This document shows, one piece after another, positions 1 through 12,286 of a stretch of 64,000 nt of DNA; within the stretch, counting starts at the first letter, position 1; each line of letters begins with the position of its first letter. The DNA is taken from positions 91,284,599 through 91,348,598 of the forward strand of contig CM060911.1 of the NCBI GenBank assembly GCA_030737875.1, written 5' to 3'. Source of the stretch: Allium sativum. Taxonomy: Eukaryota; Streptophyta; Magnoliopsida; Asparagales; Amaryllidaceae. The notes beneath the pieces are model-generated. The model saw only the letters and a list, made by a program, of their open reading frames with translations, did no database searches and was not told where the DNA came from. Made by a program: the position numbers and the translations under genes.

Positions 1-205
1 GAGCGCCACCCTCGAGAGCTCCTGCCGCCGACGAAGACGAGCCGCGCTTCCCCCCCTTCGCAGCTACATCGGTGAGCATTTTCTATTTTTTTTTTCTTTT
101 TTATTTATTCCTTAAAAACTGATTATTATAAAAGATTTTAAAACTGATTTTTTAAGGATTTATAAACTGATTTTAATTAGGTTTCTAAAACTGATTATTA
201 TAAAA

Positions 206-375
206 GAATGTAAAAACTGAATTGATTTTTAAAGAATGTAAAAACTGAATTGATTTTTAAAGAATGTAAAAACTGAATTGATTTTTAAAGAATGTAAAAA
301 CTGAATTGATTTTTTAAAGAATGTAAAAACTGAATTGATTTTTAAAGAATGTAAAAACTGAACTGATTTTTTTTA
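206..375 (+). repeat. 28-bp tandem repeat in LTR, about six copies
   Basis: Units of the form GAATGTAAAAACTGAATTGA plus TTTTTAAA follow one another from 206, with one unit 1 bp longer. Looser copies of the AAAACTGATTTTT core run on both sides (110-540). The same core in reverse complement occurs at about 24060-24340 in the minus-strand solo LTR, so this is an old part of the LTR. Confidence 0.85.
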
Positions 376-770
376 AAAAAGTATAAAAACTGATTTGGTT
401 GAATATTAAAAACTGATTTGGTTGAATATTAAAAACTGATTTTGTTTTAATATTAAAAACTGATTTTGTTGAATATTAAAAACTGATTTTTAAAGTTATA
501 AAAACTGATTTTTAAAAAGGTATTGAAGACTGATTTCTTTAAAAAGAAAAATCATATTTTTTTTTATATATTGAAGGTCGAAGTAGAAAATCATATAATT
601 ATATATTGACTAACATAGTAAAAATTCGATTTTTACATGTGTAGAGAATACGGGCGAAAGCGACAAAAAGGCGAGGATTTCTATAAAGGAAGAGTCGTGG
701 TACTGGATAGCTATTGTTGAGATTTCTGATTTTAAAAATATATATACGTGTTGAAAATAAAAGTGAATTG

Positions 771-771
771 C

Positions 772-821
<50 letters not shown>
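771..821. repeat. (AT)n microsatellite
   Basis: An almost pure AT dinucleotide run. The open frames with poly-isoleucine/tyrosine across it on the minus strand are artefacts of this repeat. Confidence 0.95.
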
Positions 822-822
<1 letters not shown>

Positions 823-1194
823 GCCCCTCGTCCACAAACCATGGACGATATTTATTGGTTGAAATCGTTGTGAAAATTGATTGATAGCGATTGATTGTTT
901 GGGATTGTTTGTGATTGATATTGGTTGATTGTGGTTGAAAAATACCCATTTGTGGTTGTAAAATATTTGGTTGAAACCACATAGGATTAGTTTGTGGAAA
1001 TGAAATAAATATATACATGCCGCCTGCGTGCGAACTAGATGCATGATCCCCATTGTCAAAAACCGCGAGGTTTTAAGGTAGAGCGAGGAGCTGTACTAGG
1101 GACGGTGCTGGTGTAACTACCCTGCCGTTATGCTGCCGAAATTTTGAATAATATTCTTGTGTTTGAATTATTTTCATATGCTTAAACTATTGAA

Positions 1195-1562
1195 AACATT
1201 CATGTGTTGAATTGATATTCATTCGTTGTTTAGAAATTCATGTGTTGAATGGTATTCATATTTTGAAATAAATTGTTCGATAATAAAAATCACATTTTTA
1301 TCTATATATAGAAACTATAGAAACATTCATGTGTTGAATTGATATTCATTCGTTGTTTAGAAATTCATGTGTTGAATGGTATTCATATTTTGAAATAAAT
1401 TGTTCGATAATAAAAATCACATTTTTATCTATATATAAAAACTATAGAAAACATTCATGTGTTGAATTGATATTCATTCGTTGTTTAGAAATTCATGTGT
1501 TGAATGGGATTCATATTTTGAAATAAATTGTTTGATAATAAAAATAACCTTTTATCGACTAT
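1195..1562 (+). repeat. 127-bp tandem repeat, three copies, in LTR
   Basis: Three consecutive near-identical units start at about 1195, 1322 and 1450. Each contains ATTCATGTGTTGAATTGATA, then CATTCGTTGTTTAGAAATTC, and ends in TCTATATATA. The third is diverged at its end. The CATGTGTTGAA core recurs once or twice in the other family-A LTRs (15340, 29660). Confidence 0.85.
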
Positions 1563-4065
1563 ATGAACTATAAAAAAAAAATAGTGTTTTGAAATGAATT
1601 GTTTTACAATAAAAATCACATTTTTATTGTATGCATAAATCGTTGAAATGTGAAGTGTTAAAAATAGCCACTTGTTCAAACTAAACATATATGAGTTGAA
1701 ATATTCATTAATTAGCTAATGAAATGATTTGCACCTATGTATGTAACATTAGAATAAATGGTGTCTTTAAACCAAACAGAAATCAAATATGAAGTTGAAT
1801 AGAAAAGGATAAATGATAAGAACTGTATATATATGTATATGCATATTCATTGAACAGGTTATAGCAAAGGGGCTAGAGAACAGGAATAAAATTTTGTGCC
1901 CGACAAATAGGTACACATTTACTGATTTGTTTGGGTGATGATTTTGAGCCTGTTGGCTAGCCGCTTGGCTTTTTCTTTTTCTTTTTGAGATTAGAAGGAC
2001 CGGGACGCTATTTGCGATTTCCCGATGCTCCCGGTGCAGGGGAGGTTATGGCGAAATTTTTCCAAAATTTAAGGTGTTAGAAAAATATTTGAAGTGAAAA
2101 CAATATTGAAATTGTCGAATGAACTATATTTATATAAATATATAAATATAAATAAAATTAAAACGAAACGAAGCCGTGCAATTCGTATTTTGAAACCGTG
2201 ATTTCAAACGACTAGTGCGGGAAATCCGACCATTGGATTTTCCCGAAACCTCAACCGTCGGGTTCGCCTTGGAAATATCTTCCCAACGGCACCAACTTTG
2301 TAGAAATCCAACGGTTGGATTGTCTGGAATGCTTAATTCAAATCTGAAGAAAAACAGCGCCAGAAACGATTATATTTATTTATATATATAAATATAATTA
2401 TATATTTAATCGAATAACGACGCTGCAGTTCGTATTTTGAAATCGAAATTTCAAACGAGTGTACCGGGAGATCCGACCGTCGGATTTTCCCGAAACTTGA
2501 ACCGTTGGATTCGTTTTGAAAAGACCTTTCTAATGACGTAAATTTTGTGAAGATCCAACGGTTAGATTTTCAGATAAGTGTAAATCAAATCTGAAGAAAA
2601 ACAGCGCCACGGCCGCGTTATGGCCCGAAGCGTCGTTTTGAATAAAATGGCTATTTTAAATTAAATAAAAATAGCGATAAATAGTTATAAAATATCGTAA
2701 GCGATATAGAATGGAAATAAACTAAATTTGCTTGATTTATGTGGCTTTTGATGGTTGAATGTGTTTGGTGTGAAAATTACATTAAAGAACGAAATTGGTG
2801 TTGTTGAATAATTTAACCATTGAAATAAATTGATTTGAAATTCTAAATATACGTGAATTATTTGAAAAAGCTGAGTTAATTCTCATTTCAAATAATTAAT
2901 CGACGATTGGAGGTCGAAGATGAAGACGATGGTCGAAGACCGGAAATCTTCACCTCGTTTGGATGGTAACCGAGGTCCTGATTGGGAGGCATCCCGAAAT
3001 ATGGATAATGAGTGGTGATCGTTCAGACGTACGTGGTGATCGATGGGTTTGCGAGGTATTTAGTGCCTCCGGTTTCGTTCAGACCCAAAACGGACTTGTA
3101 AATGGACTGTGTGTCCGACATTGGATTTTGTTCTGTGTTGATTGATCTCTGTTAAATATACATCTGTTTGGCGGCGGAGAATTTATTCTCTTGCTTAACG
3201 CCCTTCTCTGAGACGTACGAGCTCAGAGGTTGTATATCGATGGACATCAATCGCATGGCATGAATGGCCTGTGTGGCATGCTAAGATGCAGTGATCAGGG
3301 CTTCTGTTGAAAAGCAAAGTCTTGTGGTGATGATCAAAGCACCGCCTGTGTGGCGTAGCTTTGTGTATAACGTGAATTCGCGAGCCTCACACCCCGGTAT
3401 GAACCAGAAACGAGAGGAAGGACCTCAGGGAGGACATGCGTTTCTTCCTAGCTAGGGTGATGTCAGTGACCTACCAGCCCTGACATTTATATACTTTTCA
3501 CCTATGTGGTTGTTGCTGTTGCGAGGCGCCTCGGTTTGATCGGACGATCCGGGTCCGATGGAGTCACTTGTTGGCTCATTTACGCCCCAAAGGGCGGGGA
3601 AACGCATGGTTCAGGAATTTTAATCCACATCGGTGGACCGGCCCTGTCGCTCCTAGGGTCACTCGAGCTCTGATCCTGAGACTCGGGCTAGGCAGTCTCG
3701 AATTCGGTGAGGACTATCTTTTGCCTCGGTTCATGACGAAAATCCAATTTCCAAATACGACATCGTGCGGTTTTGATTGTATACCTATATATGGCGACAT
3801 AGTGGTATGGGGCATTAATGCCGTCTATGATTGATAGTTATGATTTGAAATTATTTTCAAAACTTATAAACACTAGCAATAATATCAAATGCCTTTGTTT
3901 TATTCGTATCAAGCATATTTGGCCGTAATAAGGTAAAAACTCTATCCTCCGGTTTGCGTTGCATTGTGTGATGGGAACTGAGTCTTATAACGGCTTCATT
4001 TTTATAAAAAGCATATCGATGTTTAAAAGAAAGATTTGTTTTAAAGCACTGGCAATCCAATGGAG

Positions 4066-4210
4066 TAAACCCGTTCCACGAAAGTGGCGTGGTCCTGTCA
4101 TTAGCCATATTATATATGTGTTGAGTAGATTTCTCATACCATTCCCATGACTGACTCGTAGTTTGTTTCACTCTCAAACTCGGGTGCCCCTTTTTCTACA
4201 CGGGCAGCCT
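4066..4210 (+). other. Conserved LTR hairpin module, divergent copy
   Basis: Four potential stems occur in order. CCAC/GTGG is closed by a GAAA tetraloop (4076-4087). An imperfect CATTC/GACTG stem starts at about 4140. AGTTTG/CAAACT lies at 4160-4165 and 4175-4180. TGCCC/GGGCA lies at about 4186-4206. Compared with element A, the first stem changes from CCGT/ACGG and the third from AGTTTA/TAAACT, with both sides changing together. Confidence 0.6.
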
Positions 4211-4525
4211 TGTATTCAGGTTTAGCTGGTTCTTTCTGGATAGCTGGAGCTGAAGGTGGATTCTATCATTTATTTCTTTTTATGCTGTTCAGCTCCTATT
4301 GTACATATTTTGTTTATTTCCGCTGTAGACATTTATGTATAGCTGAACAGTATTTGTACTAAGTAAGATCCTGTATACTGTGTAACTCTGATGATTACTT
4401 TTATCCAGTATATTTTGTTGTTCATTCTGGTGTATTTATTTAATTCTGTTCTGCTATTATATGTTTCTGTGTTATATTCCAAAGATAACCTTGTTTCCGT
4501 GAGAACGGGAAATCGGGTCGTCTCA

Positions 4526-5230
4526 GTAATTAGGGCAAGATTATAATGACTTTATTTTATAAATTGTACAATATCAAGCGGTTCCCTATGTTATCGTATT
4601 AGCCATTAGCATGATAAGTATTTCACCCCTCTAGTGGAACAGCATGCTACTTCAATTTATTTCTAAATATTATGATTTGTATTCAAATCTCAGGCAAGTT
4701 TCCTTTGATATAACCAATTTTCGATGAATATTTGATTAATGAGAAAACTAAGTGGTACTAGTATGAATGCACATGGAGTTTTTAATGTCAATGAAATCGA
4801 TATATTTGTAACTATATTTTGCGGATATGCTAAATTATACTTTTTATATTGTCATTTATAAATGCTCAATACATGAATATAGGAACCACTAAAAGAAGAA
4901 ATCATTGACATGAAATAATCAGCAACAACTGGTGAAAATCTGACAAATCAGCTATTTATCAAATAGCTTGTAAGACATAAAATTTATCAATTACTTTGCA
5001 TGTCTTTGATTTTAAAAGTCTTATCTGAACATTTTAACGGTAGATGCCTCAAAGTGATGGTTCGGGTAGTGTAAGTAGAACATGTATTTAGGTGGAAATG
5101 GTTGATTGTTAACAAACCAATCTTCCTCTTTCTTACAACGAAAAAAAAATGTAAGTTATCCATAATTTGAATTTCAAGTCTCCTATCTTCACATTCAATC
5201 TCAGTTTCAAGTCACATGATCTACTTGTTG
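4526..5230. repeat. Duplicated host segment, copy 1 (partner 42174-42880)
   Basis: About 705 bp from GTAATTAGGGCAAG to CTACTTGTTG is repeated at 42174-42880 in the same orientation with only a dozen or so differences that I could count. The right copy lies just downstream of the secreted-peptide gene. The left copy is cut off at 4525 by an LTR. It has no convincing coding frame. The right copy shows the unbroken sequence at the left copy's LTR insertion point. Confidence 0.85.
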
Positions 5231-5242
5231 GTTGGGTCACAC

Positions 5243-5858
5243 CATACTAGAAATTAATGAATTGATACAACTCATCAATGAACGATTGGGATGGGCTTAG
5301 GACATAAGGACAGGAAAAATAACTACAGAGGAATTTATTTCATAATGTACATCAAAATAGCTAGAGATGGTGCATAATAGAAGCAAATAACATTTAAGTG
5401 CTTCACTCAAGAAACATATTTTATATGTGTTTGTGAATTGAAATTTAAGATATATATCGGTATTTTATGCCCATAAAATAAATACTTTCAGTTTAACAAT
5501 TTCATGTTATAACGTTGAAAACAATGATATAATTTTTCTATTTAAAATAAAACTAATTTAGTTTATACTAACAAAATCCATTGCACTAACTACCGTAAAG
5601 TTTTTTATAAAGTACATATTAGACATATACTCAATAAATAATTCTTTTAATATATATTTAATTAACCTTAAAATCATTCCATCTAAGCACACCCAAATTC
5701 ATATTACGGTGACAATTTTAATGATAAAATAACTCATTCATATTCATCATACGAGCGTATAGGCACGCGCTTCGCACGTGGTGATGACACGCGTTTTGCG
5801 CATGGTGACGGCATGCAATTCGCGCGTGTCCATGGCACAATGTGTTCTTTCTAGTATG
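5243..5858. mobile_element. Candidate 616-bp terminal-inverted-repeat element (MITE-like)
   Basis: CATACTAGAAA at 5243-5253 is matched by its exact reverse complement at 5848-5858. The interior is AT-rich, except for a GC-rich stretch at 5750-5830 with repeated GCACGYG motifs that can pair with themselves. It has no coding capacity. If the insertion target is TA, the termini are CTAGAAA. A Helitron end (CTAG after a GC-rich hairpin) is an alternative reading of the right edge. Confidence 0.45.
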
Positions 5859-5868
5859 CTAAAAAATA

Positions 5869-5921
5869 ACTTTGCAGAGAGTAAAGATATACTAAGAAAA
5901 CTACTTTGCAGAGAGTAAAGA
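5869..5921 (+). repeat. Short direct repeat
   Basis: ACTTTGCAGAGAGTAAAGA occurs twice, 34 bp apart, directly right of the inverted-repeat element. Confidence 0.8.
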
Positions 5922-6119
5922 ATAGACTTATAATCTATAGATGTGGTGGGGGTGGTTTAGATATGAAATTGTATAAACTGGTAAATATGCCTTGAAAGGT
6001 CAAAGTGGGGTAAAACTTGATTTATTTGAAAGGGATAAAACATGGCATCCTTTTAATAGATAGGAGAAACATGTTTGAGGGTATTTGGAGCATGGTATAC
6101 GTATGAGAAATTAATTGTA

Positions 6120-7200
6120 GAAATGAATGATATTAAATAAATAAATAAATATATATATATATAGACACACACACACATAGGAAGAGAAGGGAAGAGAAGT
6201 GGTCAAAGAATTAAGGATAACTAATATATGTTACAATTATAATTGATGTACGCGGGTTTCATGGGGTTGACTGCTTTTAGATAAAGTAATTAAAATATAT
6301 ACAGATAAAAAGAGAAATGGTTACATAATTAATGACAATTAAGTTACATTACAATTATAATTAACATACGCAAATTTCAAGGGAATGACTGTTCTAAATA
6401 AAGTGATTAAAAATGGGATGTACATATTATATAAAGTAAAGTAGGAAATAAAGTTTAAAAAAGCCACATAAAGTAGAAAATAAGTAAACATATAAACATT
6501 TGGATTTCAAATATGATTAAGTAGAAATAAATTTGCGGAATTGATATATGTATCAGAAATTAATTATAGAAATAGTCCAAGAATTAATGATAATTAAAGT
6601 ATGTGAATTTCAAGGGATTGACTGCTTCTAAATAAGGCAATTAAAAAAATGGCATATACGTATTTTATAAAGTCAAGTAGGAAATAAATTTTTAGAAAAG
6701 CTATATATGTATTAGAAATTATTTATAGAAATAAATTTACGGAATTGATATATGTATCAGAAATTAATTATAGAAATAAATGATATTAAAAAAATATATA
6801 TAAGAAGAGAAATGGTCAAAGAATAATGATAATTAACTTACGCGAATTTCAAGGGATTGACTACTTCTATATAAAGTGATTTAAAAAATGGTGTATACGT
6901 GTTATATAAAGTAAAGTAGGAAATAAAATTTAAAAAAAGCCATATGAAGCAGAAAATAAGTAAACATATAAACATTTGGATTTCAAATTTGAAAATATAA
7001 TTAAGTACAAACAAATTTGTGGATTTCAAATTTGAAAATATAATTAAGTAGAAACAAATTTATGGAATTGATATATGTATCAGAATTTAAATATAGAAAC
7101 GAATGATATTAAAAATGTATACATATAAAAAGAGAAATGGTCAAAGAATTAATGATGATTAATATACGTTACTATTATAATTGATGTACGCAAATTATAA
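6120..7200 (+). repeat. Degenerate tandem array, about five copies of a 230-bp unit
   Basis: Variants of TACGCGAATTTCAAGGGATT followed by GACTGCTTCT, AAATAAAGTGATTAAAA and AAAGTAGGAAATAAA start near 6248, 6366, 6605, 6838 and 7185. They are separated by GATATATGTATCAGAAATTA plus AGAAATGGTCAAAGAATTA. Copies are shuffled and 75-90% alike by eye. No gene is visible. Short minus-strand frames here are interrupted and repeat-derived. Confidence 0.7.
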
Positions 7201-9751
7201 TTAATAATGTTTGAATACTTATCTACATGTGAGTTAAATGTATGATACAAATTAAGTAAAGGCCATTTTCGTCAGTTTAGGTGTACACAAAAAAAGTGTG
7301 ACACCAAACATATTCCAATTATTAGTAAAGATATAAGCTTACATCATAAGTGTAATAAGATACTATAGCCACCACAACAATTACATCATTCAAAGATTTC
7401 ATTATGCCTTCGAAAATAACGAAAAGGAAAATGAGATCTATCAAATTAGTTAATTAGTAGTATGAGATATTTAGTTAATTTTTAATTAATGGATGCCAAG
7501 TGATATGATAATAATGTTAAGTCTTTTAATAGATGCTTTCAGACGTGAATAATATTATATCTGCATCTGAAGTAGAAATTATTTTCAAATACAATAATGC
7601 ATATGTGGATAAGACAAATACCAAATATTTATCATATACATAAACGATCAATAAATCTAAAAATTAAAAAATGGCTTCACATAAAATATGAATTGCATTT
7701 ATATTTATTTTTCACTTGTTTATTTACGAAAAGTTTAAAAGTAAAAAATTCATTGATACTTGGTGCATACAACATTCAATTTCTCCATGTTTAGGCAGCA
7801 TACAAAACTATGGAGCAGCACATTGGATCATTTTGAAGAGCTGCAAATATTGGGTATGCAGTACGCATTATCAAGAAAATGACACCATTTTAGCACATTA
7901 AAATCTTCATCAAAGCGTAATTGAGAGCCTAAATCTTGTAAATATCACTCTTCCATCAATAATTGCCAGTATTTCCTACCTTCCAACACTGCATATCGTT
8001 TGCCGAATTCCTCCAGTATGTAATTGATGGAACTGAAGTGGTAAAAAACTCAAGATTCATGTTTTGGTTGAACATCATAAGCTGATCAAAATTCAATTAT
8101 GGAGCAATCTGTTTAAAATTGATTGAGCTTGAGGACTTGTTAGTATTTGCTTATGGATTTTAAAAACATGATGTACTCGGTTGCTTTTGATTTTACTAGT
8201 TCTTAATCTTATAGTAGTCATGGTACAAAATGCCTTTTTCCAACATAGATTATTTAATTCCTGAGATTTGAATGTACATTGTATATGAAATATCATCTCA
8301 TTTTTTGATCTTAAAGTAGTTAATGGTGCTATTATTCCTATTCTTAGTCGTTATTTATGCATCGGTTGGTTTCGGAGAATTATATGTAATAGAGAATTTT
8401 TTTTTATAAACATACTTACGAGACGGTGCGTAAAACTGTATAAAAGAGTTTGATCGAGTTGCTGATCAATTAGCACTCCACATTTACAGTTAGGCACTTT
8501 AGATTTGTTCATACTTACAGCAGCTGCTGGGACATGGAAAAAAAAGGGAATATGTTAATGTATGTAGTGTCATTTTTCTTCTGGCGTAGGTACGTTGTAT
8601 TTGATAGTTTTGTAGCATTTTTATCTGCTTGTTTATCTTTTCTGAAGTTGCATCTGTCAGCAGTTTAAATACTTGTAAATATATTTATCCTTGGCCAACA
8701 TATTCAAAATAAAAATGAACATTATTTTACTAGTGCTTGTTTTTAGTGATGTCACGGTAAATACATTAAAAATCGCTGGTGCTATTTGACTGCATATGCT
8801 TGGTATATTTATAGAACTGTAAATTTTGTTTGAATGTCCGACATTCGTTCGTGTTCGTGACCAAATATGTCCATCCGATTCTCATTTAAAACACCAATTA
8901 AGACAATAAAATTTGTACGAGAAAAAAATCACGTTTGGTCTATGCTCATTCAAATTCATCCAAATTCCTTGTAATTCGATATATAATTGAGATTAAATTT
9001 AATAAAAAGTATATGATATAAATGGTCATGTCCAACCTGTCTACTTGTGTACGTATTCATAAAACATGTGTCTTTGTCCGACAGATGACATGAATTAAGA
9101 CAACAAAATTTATTCGAGAAATTTTATCGTTTGATCCGTGTTCTGATATATATTTTTTAGGATAGAAACTGAACGCACTTTTGTGCAATCCGGCCCGATC
9201 GATTTACACCTCAATATATTCGTAATATATTTAAAATGTAATATATTACATGAGAAATATGTTTAAAATATACGAGCTATTAAAAGCCTACGAATGCTTG
9301 TGTTACACTAGCTTTAAATAATACTATCTACTTGTAATAGTTTTGAGTTTTGGTTGTATGTCCTATTTACTAATTGTAATCCATTTTACTGGATATACAA
9401 ATTTATTTAAAGCCATTATAATTTCATATACTATATTATCTATTGTGCGATGACTTATGTATGTGTTGTGACTCATTCGAATCAATACATTGATAGTATA
9501 TTCTTATCTCAAGTTGATTTACATGTAAATTTCTGTTTAATTAAATTTCTACTTTATTAATTACTATATCTAATTTTTCAAAAAAAGAAATCTAATTTGA
9601 AATATGTTTTAGCATATAATTTTATATATTATATTTAACACATTAACGGTCGGTTTTCCCACCGATGTACGGTAATACTAGTTTACATCCCTTTTTTCTT
9701 TTCCCGTTTTACAAATTTCTTACCTCAATCAATTTTCTTTATTTTATGTGT
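7201..9751. other. AT-rich intergenic DNA without a recognisable gene
   Basis: There is no frame longer than about 67 codons. Two related segments at about 8870-8945 and 9065-9150 share an AATTAAGACAAYAAAATTT core, then CGAGAAA, about 190 bp apart, a remnant of an old repeat. The stretch 7790-8060 read on the minus strand gives several short open segments but nothing I can assign. Confidence 0.6.
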
Positions 9752-10121
9752 GGAAACATTAGGATCATACCAAGGACTCTAATGGCTAAAGAGTTGATCT
9801 TGGCTTAAAATTCATATCTGATAAAAGTCAAAGGTTTCATTCTCATATTTTGTTTATTATGTAGTTAATTGGAGGAACATATGGGGGTAGTGAAAGAAGT
9901 GAGCGACATGCATCAAAGAAAGGCAGAAATGGCTAAGCACTCTGATGCATTCATTACATTATCTGGTTAATTTTTATTCATTATGTTACAAATTTTATTT
10001 TATCTTTCCTTCATTTTATATTTTCTGATATTATTCTACAACATTCCTAGGTGGTTACGGAGCATTAGAAGAGCTACTTGAAGTTATAACATAGGCTCAG
10101 CTTGGCATCCATAAAAAACTG
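9752..10121 (+). pseudogene. Decayed LOG-type cytokinin riboside 5'-monophosphate phosphoribohydrolase fragment
   Basis: Three consecutive exon remnants are visible. About 9758-9803 reads IRIIPRTLMAKEL, like the VIPKTLMPKE segment of LOG proteins. The segment 9872-9965 reads [20 protein letters not shown] and then FITLSG. The segment 10051-10121 reads GGYGALEELLEVIT, stop, AQLGIHKKL. In the family this region holds the PGGYGTxEE nucleotide-binding and catalytic motif, and the enzyme releases free cytokinin bases from their nucleotides. Introns remain: donor GTTAAT after 9965, acceptor CCTAG before 10051, donor GTTAGT after 10121. It is therefore not a processed copy. It is broken: Trp of the ITWAQLG motif is TAG (10092-10094), Pro of the motif is Ser, and the frame is lost before 9872. 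I find neither the N-terminal exons nor the C-terminal exons nearby. Confidence 0.88.
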
Positions 10122-10139
10122 GTTAGTGATAATTGAATA

Positions 10140-10640
10140 TATATATATATATAAATATATATATTAACGCTTGTATTAATTTATTTCATACTTGTATAAA
10201 TTAATTGCAGTTGATTAACGTTAATTAACATTAAATTATACAAGGTAGCATTTATAAATGGTAACATTTGTATAAATTAATTGATTAAATAAATGGTTAA
10301 CATTAAATGGTACCATGTTAATTTATGTTAATTTACATATTAAATGGTACCATGTTAATTTACATATAAATTAACGTAAATTAATATGGCATCATTTCTT
10401 ACATGGTAACATATTATTTGTATAAATGGTTACATGGTAGCATTTACATATAAATTAACATAAATTATTATGGCATCATTTCTTATATGGTAACATATTA
10501 TTTGTATAAATGGTTACATGGTAGCATTTATTAACGTTAATAACTGCTTGCACTTGTATAAATTAACGTTACTCAACATCATAATTGTATAAATTAACAT
10601 AAATTAACATGTTACCATTTAATGTTAGTTGACGCTAAAA
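10140..10640. repeat. AT-rich cluster of direct and inverted repeats
   Basis: TAAATTAACATAAATTA-type words recur in both orientations. A unit containing ATGGCATCATTTCTTA, GGTAACATATTATTTGTATA and AATGGTTACATGGTAGCATT occurs twice in tandem (about 10385-10455 and 10467-10530). It sits directly 3' of the last LOG exon remnant and may be part of whatever truncated the gene. Confidence 0.65.
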
Positions 10641-11480
10641 CAAGTATGGAATAAATCATAACATAATAATGTTTGTGTTAATTTATTTAATACTTTTTTA
10701 TGTAACTAAAATCCTTATAACTGCTTGCACTTTTATGTGTTAATTAATTCTCATATATTTGTTTCATTTTCAATGCTAATTCAATTTGATTTGATGTTGA
10801 TCTCATTTGATAACCTTCTACTAATCTCTGATTTGATTTGATATAAAACTAATTGATTGGATTTTAAAGCTTATATTTTTGTTTTGCCTTATATTGGAAG
10901 GAAAAAGCTAATAAATCTATTATGATAGGTACACACACTCGTTTCATCCTGTCTAGAAAAATTGTGAGAAACAACCCAACTTACTGAGCTAAATAAATTT
11001 ATATCAAAATTATATTTGCGAATTAAATTGCTTCTTTTCAATTTACTATGCTATTTTATTATGACAGGTATGAAAGACGATTGGACAAATTCTGGATCAA
11101 GAAGCTGATGACTAAAATTAGAGTGATAGTATGAGTGACTAAATGTGTACATGTATATGAGTGAATTAGTACGTAGTAAGGAGCCAAGTATACGAGTGAA
11201 ATGTAGTGAGGAAGTGTATGTATAAGTGATTGTATAATAGTGAGGAAACAGTATGTGTACAATTCGAATGTGTAATAAATATTTAATTAAATAAATATTT
11301 GTTATTTTCGTAAAAATAAATTCTGTGTAAATATTCAATTCTTGTAAGTATTTATTTATAACAAATAATGCCATATGGCCTAAATAATGATGTCATATGC
11401 ACTAATCAAATGATTACACATGGACAAATTATTGTTTGACACATGAATCAACCGTTAAATGCCAAGTGTCAGCATTAATA
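10641..11480. other. AT-rich intergenic stretch, no gene recognised
   Basis: No frame here resembles a known family. Two short segments bordered by splice-like AG/GT signals (about 10925-10990 and 11069-11120) are open for around 20 codons each. I could not match them to the missing C-terminal exons of LOG. Confidence 0.5.
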
Positions 11481-11804
11481 TATGTCATGTGTATACTATT
11501 ACGACAACCATGTCAGCATCCATGTAGGATGACACATCACCATCCATGTCAACAGCCATCTAGGATGACACTTCATCAAAGAAATCAGTTGGTGACTCAT
11601 TATTCGAGTCATAAGGTAGTGGGGTCCATTAATTCTTTTACCTATCAATACCAATAAGTGTAGTAAATCCCTTTCTCTACTAAGTTTTACCTACCCAATT
11701 TCTACCAATCCAATATTGGTAGCTAAAATATATTACCCACCATTATGTTAGTTTTACCTGCACTTACAATTGGTAATTAAAGATTTTATTTTCTTGTAGT
11801 GATG
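11481..11804. mobile_element. Possible right end of an old CACTA-type DNA transposon
   Basis: The stretch ends in TTTTCTTGTAGTG (11792-11804), the reverse complement of a CACTACAAGAAA terminus common in plant CACTA elements. Inside, the word AGGATGACACWTCA is repeated (11526, 11562) near CATCCATGTMA words, like subterminal repeats. I do not find a matching left end, so this is tentative. Confidence 0.3.
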
Positions 11805-11895
11805 TTTGTGGTTGCGGACTCACTTTATTCTTCCTTACCGGATTGGTGAAGTGCTCGAAAGAGGACCTTTGGTGTTCATACCGTTTTTTGGTGTA

Positions 11896-11920
11896 AACAC
11901 ACACACACACACACACACAG

Positions 11921-11993
<73 letters not shown>
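11896..11993. repeat. Compound microsatellite (AC)n(AT)n(AG)n
   Basis: Runs of AC, then AT, then AG lie directly next to each other. The short frame that reads through them (THTHT... YIYIY... ERERE) is an artefact. Confidence 0.95.
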
Positions 11994-12286
11994 AGGAAAT
12001 CTTCCTTATTTAATAATACACTTAGATTATCCTAATGGGACAATTAAACTTGAAAAAAAACTCCTAATTAATTAAGCATTTATTCCCTTTAATTGTATGT
12101 TAAATAAGTTACATAATAAGAAATATATTTTGCGCATAATAATGTGCGTTTGAAACACGTCCTAGATCATCCGTAAGAAATGAAGAAATGTCAATCTTCA
12201 CGTAATTCACAATTACAAGTTTTCTTCTCACATACAATATTCACCAAGCATTATTTCGTGGACTAATTCTACTTGAACCCATGTTT

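Larger units (their letters stand above)
1..4525 (+). mobile_element. Right-hand part of a family-A-like giant LTR (solo or 3' LTR)
   Basis: The LTR enters from the left edge and ends at 4525 in ...GTCTCA. The next bases start host DNA that is also present, without the LTR, at 42174, which fixes the boundary. The order matches the other family-A LTRs: GC-rich leader (1-71), splice-donor-like GTGAGC at 72-77, AT-rich repeats (78-1700), then a structured 3' domain (about 2900-4210). It differs from element A in carrying, at 1855-2090, a module that element A has in its internal region. It also has two U3-like modules at 2165-2330 and 2415-2590. The left end is outside the window, so solo LTR and full element cannot be told apart. 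Confidence 0.8.

Noticed and set aside
599..1059. Minus-strand frames of 139 and 149 codons over the (AT)n run
   Set aside because: Poly Ile/Tyr from the microsatellite inside an LTR; the two frames overlap each other and have no family similarity.
7790..8060. Minus-strand segments such as EEFGKRYAVLEGRKYWQL that look exon-like
   Set aside because: The open stretches are short, change frame, end in stops and match no family I can name.
11051..11120. Possible missing C-terminal exons of the LOG pseudogene
   Set aside because: Splice-like borders are present but the translated residues do not align with the LOG C-terminus.
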